Both the position numbers and the translations under genes were made by a program. The notes under the pieces were generated by a model, which saw only the letters and a program-made list of their open reading frames with translations, had not been told where the DNA came from and made no database searches. This document shows, in pieces, positions 35,817-44,119 of a DNA stretch of 64,000 bases. The stretch comes from Bacteroidetes Order II. bacterium (GTDB taxonomy: Bacteria > Bacteroidota > Rhodothermia > Rhodothermales > UBA2364): the NCBI GenBank assembly GCA_016788705.1, contig JAEUSQ010000039.1, positions 248,001-312,000 on the forward strand, given 5' to 3'. The first letter of the stretch is position 1, and every line of letters begins with the position of its first letter.

Positions 35817-36440
35817 ATGAAAGTCATTATTTACCTTATTCCCTTTCTGACAACCCTTTTATATGGGCAAGTATCTAATTTAGCAAAACCCCTTTTGCCC
35901 AATCAATCGCTGTTGTATCAAGATCAAACCGACACCACAAGTAATGGTTTTGACAAAAAAAACTACCGTACAGCCCTAAGGTGGTCTATCGCCAATTCAG
36001 TCATTCCTTTTGTTTCTGCGCCACTTGCACAGGCATTGCTTCGTTCCGACAAGGCACTATTACTCAGTTTTTATGGACTTGTTATCGGTCCATCTGGAGG
36101 CCACCTTTACACACAAGACTGGAAGCGCACCCTCGTCGGGTCGGGTATTCGGTATGCAGGTGGTCGGATACTGCTTAGAGGCCTTTTTGCTTGCTGGGAA
36201 CCCGGCTGTACAAAATATGAAGAAAAAGCATCCCAAAGGAGAGGGATCGTTGGATTGCTTATTTATGAAGTAGGCATTGGTTACACCTTATACACGCTTA
36301 CGAAATCGGTGGAAACTTTTAACACGCGCTACACCAAACGCAATGCTATCGCTGTCTTACCTATCCTGATAGAAAAGCCCTATTTTTTGACGGGTATGCG
36401 AGAATACATGCCAGCACTAAACCTGCAAATTGGATTTTAA
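35817..36440 (+). CDS. Exported/membrane protein of unnamed family (GPSGG motif), copy 2
   Basis: A 207-residue paralog of the preceding gene. Signal peptide (residues 1 to about 17), the motif YGLVIGPSGGHLYTQDWKR (about 90-108), a G-S-G-I-R helix, and the Cys pair in CWEPGC are all shared with copy 1. The C-terminus is LNLQIGF. A 129-nt AT-rich gap separates it from copy 1, containing a perfect 7-bp hairpin ttattttgccaaaataa (35691-35707), so it may start a new transcript. Copy 3 follows after 2 nt. Confidence 0.65.
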   Translation: MKVIIYLIPFLTTLLYGQVSNLAKPLLPNQSLLYQDQTDTTSNGFDKKNYRTALRWSIANSVIPFVSAPLAQALLRSDKALLLSFYGLVIGPSGGHLYTQDWKRTLVGSGIRYAGGRILLRGLFACWEPGCTKYEEKASQRRGIVGLLIYEVGIGYTLYTLTKSVETFNTRYTKRNAIAVLPILIEKPYFLTGMREYMPALNLQIGF

Positions 36441-36442
36441 CT

Positions 36443-37018
36443 ATGATGAAATACTTTATAATCGGTTTATTCAATCCCTTAGCACTCTGGGCGCAACCTG
36501 TTTCACAAAATCAATCGGCTGAAATAAAGCAGTTATGGCGCCAAGTTGCTATCCATACAATGGTTCCAACAGGGGTTGGAAGCGCCTTTTTATTTAAGGG
36601 TTATGAAAGGGATCATCATTTAATTGAAAACATGGGATTGGCCGTATCTTTGTATGGCTTGCTCATTGGCCCCTCTGTTGGACAAATTAGGGTTCAAGAC
36701 CTTCGTGCTGCTGCAACATTTACTGTAGGCCGTATCGGAGTGGGCGCAGCCTCTTTAGCCCTTTCGCACCGATACCAAAAAAATGGACTTTGTAACAAGC
36801 CGACAAGCGACTTTGATGACCCTTGCGATTTCATTGGGTGGACTGGCGCAGCTTCTGTTACGGTTTTAGCACTTTGGGATGTCTTGTCTGCCACACGAAA
36901 ACTACAAAATGGACAAATACCCCAGCCACGTGGCCGAGAAAGGCTCAGTTTAAGTCCTCGATTACTTTCCACCGGTTCAAAATTAGTACCGGGCACAACG
37001 ATACAACTACGATTCTAA
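36443..37018 (+). CDS. Exported/membrane protein of unnamed family (GPSxG motif), copy 3, diverged
   Basis: A 191-residue third paralog. It keeps the signal peptide, YGLLIGPSVGQIRVQD at about residues 71-86 and the following glycine-rich helix. It has lost the HLYTxDWKR half of the motif (IRVQDLRAA instead). The Cys pair is more widely spaced (C-N-K-P-T-S-D-F-D-D-P-C). The C-terminus is TIQLRF. Its TAA stop overlaps the ATG of the next gene (TAATG), which implies translational coupling. Function unknown. Confidence 0.62.
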   Translation: MMKYFIIGLFNPLALWAQPVSQNQSAEIKQLWRQVAIHTMVPTGVGSAFLFKGYERDHHLIENMGLAVSLYGLLIGPSVGQIRVQDLRAAATFTVGRIGVGAASLALSHRYQKNGLCNKPTSDFDDPCDFIGWTGAASVTVLALWDVLSATRKLQNGQIPQPRGRERLSLSPRLLSTGSKLVPGTTIQLRF

Positions 37019-40000
37019 TGACCCGTATCCGGCTAATCCACATTCTCTCCAAAAAACCAGACAACTTCTGGACTATTGTTGTCCTTTTGTGCGCTTTTTG
37101 TCTCCCTGTACATGCGCAAGACTGGCCTTCCGAACAGACCTTTAACCGCGCTGGCCTCCGGTGGCACACCTTAGAAACCGAGCATTTTCGCATACATTTC
37201 CATACCGACGCAAACGGAAAAGGGAGTACACGAACGGCTGCGGTAGTTGCCCGCATCGCAGAGGAAATCTATGGCCCCATCACCCACTTATACCAACACA
37301 CACCAGACAGTAAAGTGGATTTTGTGCTGAAAGACTATGAGGATTATTCCAATGGCGCGGCCTATTTTTTCGACAATAAAATTGAGATTTGGGCGCCCGC
37401 CCTCGAATCGCCGTTAAGGGGGGATCATCATTGGCTTCGCAATGTCATCACCCACGAATTTACACATATTGTGCAGGTTCAGAAGACCATGCGAACGACA
37501 CGAAAGACACCCATTTTCTTTTTTCAATATCTTGGGTACGAAAAAGTGCGACGTCCTGATGTCTTATATGGCTATCCCAATATTGTGGCTTCTTATCCCG
37601 TCCCTGTGATGAACAATCCGGCTTGGTTTGCCGAGGGTACCGCCCAATTTCAGCGTTCAGGCTTACATTATGAAACCTGGGACAGCCACCGCGACATGCT
37701 CCTACGTACCCAGATTTTAGGGAATAAAGCGTTTTCCTTGTCCGAGATGGGTTCTTTCCTTTCCAAAAACAGCCTTGGCCGCGAGAGTGTCTATAATCAT
37801 GGTTTTGCTTTTACACAATACTTGGCCAACCGATTTGGCGAAGACGTGCTACGGCTTATTTCGGAAGCATTGGCCAAACACTGGAATATGGAAAAAGCAT
37901 TGGCGTCCGCGACGGGTATTCCGGGCAAAAAACTTCATGCAGAATGGATGTCAGCCATGAAAACGGCTTATGATACCTCCACCATCGAGATCCGTCAAAA
38001 AATGGTTGACGGGCACACGATAGAAGACGGTGGCTTTTTCAATTTCCACCCCCGATGGTCGCCCGATGGCAAAAAAGTGGCTTACCTCTCTAATAAGGGA
38101 TATGATTTTAGTGCAACCGCCCTCTATATCCTGGATTTGGAGACCAACCTAACGACGGCTTTTCCGGTAGAAGGGCTGCAAAACCGATATTTTGAACAAA
38201 CATGCTCGCATGGACACAAATTGCAAGCGGGTATCTCCGGTGCTTTTGACTGGTTTCCTGATGGTAAACGCCTGGTTTTGGCCAAAGTGAGGGATACCGC
38301 TCAAGGTAATTTATTCTCTGATTTATATGAATTGGATATTGCTTCAAAAAAAACAAAACGACTCACTCGTAACCTCCGTGCAGCCGGCCCCAGCCTGAAT
38401 AGTAATGGCACTGAATTGGTTTTTATCCAGCAACAAGACGGAACGACCAATCTAATACGACGTGCGGAAACGGGCCTCATACAACCTGTCACCCAATTTT
38501 CGGGCGGTGAACAGGTCTTGGATGCCCACTGGTCTGGTGAATGGATTTATTTCACCATGAGCCAAGGAGGAAATCCTGACCTCTTCCGTATCAAACCGGA
38601 TGGATCTTCACTTACCAAGGTTTATGAATCCCCTCACGATGACCGAAATGTCAGGGTTTCGGAAGATGATTTGTACTTTTCGTCTGATGCAAGCGGTATT
38701 TTCAACCTATATCGTCTTTCACTTAAGGAAAAAAATGCCAAACCCGTTCCTATAACCAATGTCTTGGGCGGAGCTTTTATGCCGGACGTACATGCTTCTG
38801 GGCAACTCCTTTTTGCCCGATACGAAGCCGAAGGCTATAAAATTGCCCGTATTGTACAACCCGAAGTGGTTTCTGTACCAATGTACCAAACTCCAGCAAC
38901 CCTTGCAAAAAAATCAGTCTATCAAGATGCCGATTGGGCAACCCTCAACGCCGCAAACGATCGTGCGATTCCAGCCTTGGTCCCGGGCACGCCTGAGGTC
39001 ACTTCCTATGAACCAACATTTAGCCGCATTGGGTTCATTCCTGTCCTTCGCATGGATGATTACAATAGCCCAGCCCGATCCATAGATGCTACCCTACAAC
39101 GCTCTGGAACCGAAGAGTTGCTACGCACCACCAAGATTGGGGTTATGATGACTTCTCGTGAAGTATTGGAAGGTGTAAACCTTTATGCCAGTGCCTTGGT
39201 TGCCCCAGCCTCCATAGAGGCCGAAACCGTCCGAGATTTTCTGGTTCCAAGCCGCCTCCGACGATTGGAACGGGATATACAAATGCAATTAGAATACAAC
39301 CGTGGGGTTTCTTTCCTCCCCAAAGCCTGGGGGCCTAAACTTTCGTTAGATGTTTTTAATATTCAACGGATTGTTCCAAATGGGCTTACCATCGAAGAAT
39401 TCCCTTGTACGGCTTGTTTTCCAGAAAAAAGCTATGCAGACCTCACTTATACCCTCTGGGAAGTAGCACTGAATGCCCGTTCAAAGTTTTCGCGCAATTT
39501 TTCGGCACTCGCTGGTTATAAAATTAGTCCTTTTAATGTTCGAACCGAATCCTTCTACTCCCGCGAATACCAACAGACCATTGGCGCATCCTCCAGTCGG
39601 TACTTTATGGGACGCGGCCTAACAGTCCAAGGTTTTTTTGAGGCCCGAAAACCAAGCCAGCATGACCATTTCTTGCCCGAAGGAATCCGAGCCTCACTCA
39701 CGTTTGAACACCAACCTGGTCAATTATTAGACCGTTACGACATTCAAAATAATACGTTGGTTCCTATTTATAAGTCCTACAAAATCAATCGCTTAACCTT
39801 TGATACTAAATATGGCCTTGCGTTGGGCAAAATAAACCGATCTACACATGGCCTCGAAGCACGCCTCCGAGTAAGTGGGATCGTAGGAAAAGAAGTGGAT
39901 GATTTTTTCAACGACTACGTAGGAGGTTTAATCGGGGCACGCGGGTACCCCTTCTATGCGGTGGGTGGAAACCAAGCAGCATGGGCACAAGTATCCTATC

Positions 40001-40332
40001 AATTCCCCATTATTTCCCGATTTACCAATCAATGGGGCTTCCTATCACCTGATCGGCTCTATGGCCGGGTTTATGCAGATGCAGCCATGGGATGGTCGGA
40101 TAACCGCCCAGCATGGAACCAAATTCGAAAAGATGCCGGCGCAGAATTAAGGTTAAGTTTGGGTTCTTTTTACCTATTTCCAACGGCACTCTTTGTCGGT
40201 ACGACCTACGGCTTCAACCAATTTGATTATCAACTCAAAAATCGGCTCACCACCGTGGAAGGGAATACATTTGTAACCTATGGGCGGCAATGGCTTTGGC
40301 ATTTTGGCGTCCTTTTTAGCTTCGACTTATGA
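37018..40332 (+). CDS. Peptidase MA-like domain, TolB-like beta-propeller and Omp85-like barrel in one protein
   Basis: A 1104-residue envelope protein, started at the ATG that overlaps the previous stop; a longer upstream frame runs through the paralog gene and is discounted. Signal peptide cleavage is near PVHAQ. Residues about 40-330 form a gluzincin peptidase: THEFTH gives H146, E147 and H150, and E206 in WFAEGTAQF is the likely third zinc ligand. Residues about 340-620 are WD40/TolB-like propeller repeats (FHPRWSPDGKKVAYLS, FDWFPDGKRLVLAK). The C-terminal third is beta-barrel-like with an Omp85-type block, GARGYPFYAVGGNQ, and ends FSFDL. It is likely anchored in the outer membrane with the protease in the periplasm or at the surface. 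Related proteins occur in Bacteroidota, usually unnamed. The next gene overlaps by 4 nt. Confidence 0.75.
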   Translation: MTRIRLIHILSKKPDNFWTIVVLLCAFCLPVHAQDWPSEQTFNRAGLRWHTLETEHFRIHFHTDANGKGSTRTAAVVARIAEEIYGPITHLYQHTPDSKVDFVLKDYEDYSNGAAYFFDNKIEIWAPALESPLRGDHHWLRNVITHEFTHIVQVQKTMRTTRKTPIFFFQYLGYEKVRRPDVLYGYPNIVASYPVPVMNNPAWFAEGTAQFQRSGLHYETWDSHRDMLLRTQILGNKAFSLSEMGSFLSKNSLGRESVYNHGFAFTQYLANRFGEDVLRLISEALAKHWNMEKALASATGIPGKKLHAEWMSAMKTAYDTSTIEIRQKMVDGHTIEDGGFFNFHPRWSPDGKKVAYLSNKGYDFSATALYILDLETNLTTAFPVEGLQNRYFEQTCSHGHKLQAGISGAFDWFPDGKRLVLAKVRDTAQGNLFSDLYELDIASKKTKRLTRNLRAAGPSLNSNGTELVFIQQQDGTTNLIRRAETGLIQPVTQFSGGEQVLDAHWSGEWIYFTMSQGGNPDLFRIKPDGSSLTKVYESPHDDRNVRVSEDDLYFSSDASGIFNLYRLSLKEKNAKPVPITNVLGGAFMPDVHASGQLLFARYEAEGYKIARIVQPEVVSVPMYQTPATLAKKSVYQDADWATLNAANDRAIPALVPGTPEVTSYEPTFSRIGFIPVLRMDDYNSPARSIDATLQRSGTEELLRTTKIGVMMTSREVLEGVNLYASALVAPASIEAETVRDFLVPSRLRRLERDIQMQLEYNRGVSFLPKAWGPKLSLDVFNIQRIVPNGLTIEEFPCTACFPEKSYADLTYTLWEVALNARSKFSRNFSALAGYKISPFNVRTESFYSREYQQTIGASSSRYFMGRGLTVQGFFEARKPSQHDHFLPEGIRASLTFEHQPGQLLDRYDIQNNTLVPIYKSYKINRLTFDTKYGLALGKINRSTHGLEARLRVSGIVGKEVDDFFNDYVGGLIGARGYPFYAVGGNQAAWAQVSYQFPIISRFTNQWGFLSPDRLYGRVYADAAMGWSDNRPAWNQIRKDAGAELRLSLGSFYLFPTALFVGTTYGFNQFDYQLKNRLTTVEGNTFVTYGRQWLWHFGVLFSFDL

Positions 40333-41240
40333 AATACTTGTCTTTCTTTTGCATCAACATTCTTTTTTTTACTCCTGTTTATGCCCAACATCGCGATCTA
40401 CAAACCGATTTGTTACAGAATCTACTTCCAGAGGTGGCTTATGTGTCTCCCACCCTTCTTATTCCCGCAGCTACACATAAGCCAAAACATGTAGCGATCG
40501 CTTTTTTGGCATCGGCGGTGGTTCCGGGAGCAGGTCAAGTTTACAATCGGCAATTTGTAAAATCTGGGGTGTTTTTTGGAGCAGAAATCACCTCGATTGT
40601 CCTCCAACAGAAATGGCAGCAAGAAGGAAATCAGCAATATGCGTTGGTCAAACAAACCGCACATCGGGGCTGGAGCATCATCCGATATGCCGAGTGGTTG
40701 AATAAATTTTCCGGGTATGCAGGACCTAAAATCCCCATTTCCTCTACGATTCGCCAAATAGACCTCACCAACCCGGCCAAATGGACCGACTCCGAGCGTC
40801 AAACCGTGCGGGAACTCTTCAATGCCGTACGAGCCGCCGAAGATCAGTCCAAAAACCCGAAAACGGGTGCTGCATTCTCTCATAAAATCCCCTTCTTTGG
40901 CGAACAACAATACTATGAACTGGTAGGTAAATATTATCAATATAGCCCCGGATGGCCCGATTACAACGGTGCGGACGATCCAGATGAGAAAGTGGAGGGG
41001 GTTTACGTGAATGCATCGGCTCAATTTTTAGCCTATGCCCAATCTCATGGGGCTTCGCAAGCCCAATTACGAAAAGCCTCACGTACCAGTACGTTGATTG
41101 TTTTAAATCATTTTATATCGGCTTTTGAAGCAGGTATCTCTGCACGCCTTCACAATCGTAAAATTTCTGCCACACCCGTTGCCATGTTTACCGATTCCGG
41201 AGACTGGGTACCCGCACTCACCATGTCTTTTAAGTGGTAA
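40329..41240 (+). CDS. DUF5683 family protein
   Basis: A 303-residue protein with a signal peptide (PVYAQ) and the DUF5683 core AIAFLASAVVPGAGQVYNRQFVKSG at about residues 56-80. The rest is helical with a second hydrophobic segment near the C-terminus (TLIVLNHFISAFEAGISA), where the family typically ends with a Tyr/Phe-rich strand. DUF5683 proteins are common in Bacteroidota and are presumed envelope proteins; no function is established. It overlaps the preceding giant protein gene by 4 nt, so both are likely made together. Confidence 0.78.
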   Translation: MKYLSFFCINILFFTPVYAQHRDLQTDLLQNLLPEVAYVSPTLLIPAATHKPKHVAIAFLASAVVPGAGQVYNRQFVKSGVFFGAEITSIVLQQKWQQEGNQQYALVKQTAHRGWSIIRYAEWLNKFSGYAGPKIPISSTIRQIDLTNPAKWTDSERQTVRELFNAVRAAEDQSKNPKTGAAFSHKIPFFGEQQYYELVGKYYQYSPGWPDYNGADDPDEKVEGVYVNASAQFLAYAQSHGASQAQLRKASRTSTLIVLNHFISAFEAGISARLHNRKISATPVAMFTDSGDWVPALTMSFKW

Positions 41241-41446
41241 CTATTTATTTACTTCCGTTATGTGAAAATTCCCCCTGCCACATACCAGTAAGGGCCAAAA
41301 GATTAAACTGGTTACCTATGCCCATTTGGTATTATTTGCAAATGGACACATTTCTTCTTATCATCTTTTTTCACCTCACCTTGAAAAGTAGTTCATACAG
41401 CCTTTCAGCGCGAAGGTGCTAACATTCATTCCAATCTACACTCTCA

Positions 41447-42100
41447 ATGAAAACAAGCGTACCACTCTTCCTTCTTTTCATTTTGGTCGTGCCACTACAA
41501 GCACAATGGTACGAAGAAAAGGACGAAACACCAGGCCTCTCTTTTATTGGCGGAACAAGCAACAAGGTCATGTTTGACAACGAAGATGGGACTTTTTACA
41601 CTGATATGCGAGCTTTTCAAGCCGGAATTGCCAAGGCGACCTTTCGATTTCATGGACATGCACAAGCCAGCAAAATGCTACTCATCACCCATCAGACTGC
41701 AAAAGCACAATACCATGATGGGTACAAATCGCTCACCATGACCAATGCGGAAGCCCATTTTCTTGGCGCTCTTTCATTGGGTCATTTGATTTTTGCAGGT
41801 GTCGAAGGAGGTATTTATCTCGCTGTTCCACTTGTGGTTAATGGCGAAACAGTACGAACAAGTGTACCTGCTTTTAGTAAAGCATACGAACGTCCCTACT
41901 TTTATCAGGGATTTATTGGGGGTGGAACGGTTGGCCTAAAAGTGGGTGGGGTGATTGTTGCTGCACACGGAAGGGTTAATATACCCTTTATAAAGATTTA
42001 TAAACCCCAACCAGAAGTTGAAGACGGTACCAAGATCACTCCTCAACTCCTTAGGGCGGAAATGTTGCTGTTTTCCATTACGATTAAAGGACGAGAGTAA
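41447..42100 (+). CDS. Exported protein of unknown function, probable small outer-membrane barrel
   Basis: A 217-residue protein with a clear signal peptide (MKTSVPLFLLFILVVPLQAQ). The mature part is rich in alternating strands (ISFIGGTSN-like openings, HFLGALSLGHLIFAGVEGG, GFIGGGTVGLKVGGVIVAAHG) and ends with MLLFSITIKG, which suggests an outer-membrane barrel. No motif was recognised. A 206-nt gap separates it from the DUF5683 gene; that gap holds two imperfect hairpins but no gene. Convergent with the DUF72 gene, 12 nt away. Confidence 0.6.
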   Translation: MKTSVPLFLLFILVVPLQAQWYEEKDETPGLSFIGGTSNKVMFDNEDGTFYTDMRAFQAGIAKATFRFHGHAQASKMLLITHQTAKAQYHDGYKSLTMTNAEAHFLGALSLGHLIFAGVEGGIYLAVPLVVNGETVRTSVPAFSKAYERPYFYQGFIGGGTVGLKVGGVIVAAHGRVNIPFIKIYKPQPEVEDGTKITPQLLRAEMLLFSITIKGRE

Positions 42101-42112
42101 ATCACAACAACT

Positions 42113-43165
42113 TCAGGCGTGCTTCCTTTCCGCAAAGTCCAAAAATCGGCTGGCGATGGCTTGGTTCAGTGCAGGCGAGTTGCCCCAAGCGCGGTTATTG
42201 GCAATAATGTGCAAAACCTTCGATTGTCCAATTGCCTGATACGCCAAGGCCGTTGCTTCATTAACCATTGCAAAGGCTCCAGCCGTCTGGGAAAGTTCCG
42301 GAACCGCCTTCTCGAAAGGGTACGCCAACCGGAATGCCTCGGCATAATTCATTTTGAGTGGGGTAAGCAACCGAAGTACGGCCTGACCATCTGCGGCAGA
42401 AAACGCACGGCCACAACGATCCCATTGTTCGCGAATAGGGGGCAAATATGTCCAATGACTAAAGACAAATCCAATCCCACGACGATGCAACAGATCAAAA
42501 TAAGGGGGTAACAAAAGGTGTTCTGAACGAATTTCGATGTGGTGCTGCACGTCATCCGGCACGTCTCGAAAAAACGCATCTAACTCAGCAATAAACGTTC
42601 CCGGCAATGGTGCTTCTGATTTTCTTTGATATTCCTGTTGCAACAATACGCCTGCAATCCGATCGCCAAGCAAGTCCATCAATGGCGCTAAAAACATTTT
42701 TACATACCCTAATGCGTCTAAATAAAATGGATTCTTTTCGTACATCACAGGCCCACCTTTCCGCGACCGCCGGATGATACGAGCAAAAAATTGTTGCGGT
42801 GCTTTTACCAAAAAACGGGCTTCGGGTGGTGCATGTTCAATGTATTGTAATAAGTTATAATATACCGCTGTGGGCTTTCCATCTGGTTCTAAAATGGCAC
42901 GATAAAACGTAAAATCCGTTTCTAATGTAGAAAAGTGCTGAAAATAATCAGTGACTGAGGCGATAGGAAGGGTACGCTCGGTAAAACTTCCGGTATCCAA
43001 TTTTTTGGTACGTGTTTCTACTTGGTCCTGCCATATTTCGGGATAAATTTGTCCAATCCATGCCGCATAACGGTCGCTCGCCGTTCCAAATTTCAGGTTG
43101 GGATGGACGTCATTCAGTTTATACTGCAAAACTTCGGCACGTCTTTCGGAAAGATCACGATACAT
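42113..43165 (-). CDS. DUF72 family protein (YecE-like)
   Basis: A 350-residue protein with a TIM-barrel-like layout. Typical DUF72 blocks are visible: KFGTASDRYAAWIGQIYPE near the N-terminus, VTDYFQHFSTLETDFTFY in the middle-left, HHIEIRSEHLL around residue 210, and HIIANNRAWGNSPALN at the C-terminus. It is slightly longer than the usual 240-300 because of an N-terminal extension of about 25 residues (MYRDLSERRAEVLQYKL). The family is widespread and structurally known, but its reaction is not. Confidence 0.82.
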   Translation of the reverse strand: MYRDLSERRAEVLQYKLNDVHPNLKFGTASDRYAAWIGQIYPEIWQDQVETRTKKLDTGSFTERTLPIASVTDYFQHFSTLETDFTFYRAILEPDGKPTAVYYNLLQYIEHAPPEARFLVKAPQQFFARIIRRSRKGGPVMYEKNPFYLDALGYVKMFLAPLMDLLGDRIAGVLLQQEYQRKSEAPLPGTFIAELDAFFRDVPDDVQHHIEIRSEHLLLPPYFDLLHRRGIGFVFSHWTYLPPIREQWDRCGRAFSAADGQAVLRLLTPLKMNYAEAFRLAYPFEKAVPELSQTAGAFAMVNEATALAYQAIGQSKVLHIIANNRAWGNSPALNQAIASRFLDFAERKHA

Positions 43166-43476
43166 TAATTACGATTTTAAATTCCTTTGTAAATTGTCTC
43201 GCTATAAGCCAATAAATACATCACTTTTTGCGCTCCCGCCACCCATAAGTGTAGGCTCCTTGATGTCAATCTCGATATCAATGGCTACACAAGGATTGTG
43301 CATGGAAAATAAGAAGAAAAGTGGCTATTAGAAATATTAAACAAGAAAACGATAGGCGATTTTCCTTTTTTACCATTCATCAGTCGAAGATCGTCCATAA
43401 ATTTAGCCTTGTCCAAGAAAGTTACTTTTGCAAGTAGAAGCGCAAATAAAAGATTTGATTGAACCTATTTGAAAAT

Positions 43477-43499
43477 GGTAGCCATAAGGTTGCCGTTTT
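43477..43499 (+). terminator. Terminator-like hairpin (copy A)
   Basis: The stem ggtagcc/ggttgcc (7 pairs, two of them G-T) with loop ataa is followed by gtttt. It resembles the hairpin at 44029. No intact plus-strand gene lies immediately upstream, so it may end a lost gene or belong to a dispersed hairpin family. Confidence 0.4.
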
Positions 43500-43578
43500 G
43501 TATTTTGTGCGGTTGTGGAGCGGTGGAGCATGGTGCAGCGGCGTGGCGTTCAAAAAAAGTAACGCTACACCCTACTAA

Positions 43579-43950
43579 ACAAGTCATACTAAAGTAATAG
43601 ACCGAGTAAAATGTTTCTCTGAAGAAAAAGTGTGCCCTAAACTACTAACATTTTTCCGACATCAAGGCATCGGATTTGATGTATATATAAAGCGAAATAG
43701 ACAATTTTTATTATAAATTAATTTATTATTAATAGGTGAAAGTCATTCGATTGCGGTAAAAGTAGATAGTGTGCCTCATAAATGCCACATTGATGACCAT
43801 ATTGAGCGACTGAAAAAGTTACAAAAATCGCCAAGCTGTGCAGTGAAGGGTTCAACCATGTATGGCGCGGTTGCGGGTATGATCGTGAAGGACGAAGTAG
43901 AGCAATATGCCACCAAGAAAGGTTTTTATCTAATCAAAACGAAGAATTAA
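43579..43950 (+). pseudogene. Decayed nuclease-like gene fragment (DUF3782 / PD-(D/E)XK-like)
   Basis: The 954-nt stretch from 43166 to 44119 has no intact gene. Within it, one plus-strand frame reads as a relic: KLLTFFRHQGIGFDVYIKRNR, then a TAA stop at 43714-43716, then INLLLIGESHSIAVKVDSV, HIDDHIERLKKL, MYGAVAGMIVKDEV and a C-terminus near KGFYLIKTKN with its own stop at 43948-43950. The order (R-N near the start, D-I-L-L-x-x-G, V-E-V-K, H-L-x-x-L, YGAVAG, GFxxL) matches coiled-coil-nuclease proteins of the DUF3782 type. The catalytic E-x-K region reads V-K-V-D, so the site is also lost. No start codon is present. The remainder of the desert shows no other coding signal. Confidence 0.55.
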
Positions 43951-44028
43951 AATGTAAAAATTAGCAATCAACCTGACTTCAAGCCTGCAAAACGGGAAAT
44001 ACTGAACGATAAAGCCTAAACCTAAAAA

Positions 44029-44056
44029 CGGTAACCACTTGGTTGCCGCTTTTTAT
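44029..44056 (+). terminator. Rho-independent terminator (copy B)
   Basis: The stem cggtaacca/tggttgccg with a short ct loop (one G-T pair) is followed by ctttttat. It lies 79 nt past the stop of the decayed nuclease-like frame and 64 nt before the convergent YbhN-like gene's stop, so it would end transcription from the relic. It is similar in sequence to the hairpin at 43477. Confidence 0.6.
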
Positions 44057-44119
44057 AAGGTAACGAGTCGAGGTTTTATACATACCAACTCTTACGAAAA
44101 ACCTTGCTTAGCCTCCATA

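Noticed and set aside
36823-37017. Longer N-terminus for the protease/propeller/barrel protein
   Set aside because: The extension runs through the third paralog gene in another frame and would bury the signal peptide about 65 residues from the start.
41234-41422. 62-residue open frame between the DUF5683 gene and the next exported protein
   Set aside because: Composition is unlike a protein family, there is no start signal, and it overlaps the preceding stop region; it looks like chance.
43098-43331. 77-residue plus-strand frame at the start of the gene desert
   Set aside because: It overlaps the 5' end of the DUF72 gene antisense and shows no recognisable motif.
43166-44119. CRISPR array or IS element in the long non-coding region
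   Set aside because: No regularly spaced repeats, transposase fragments or terminal inverted repeats with target duplications were found.
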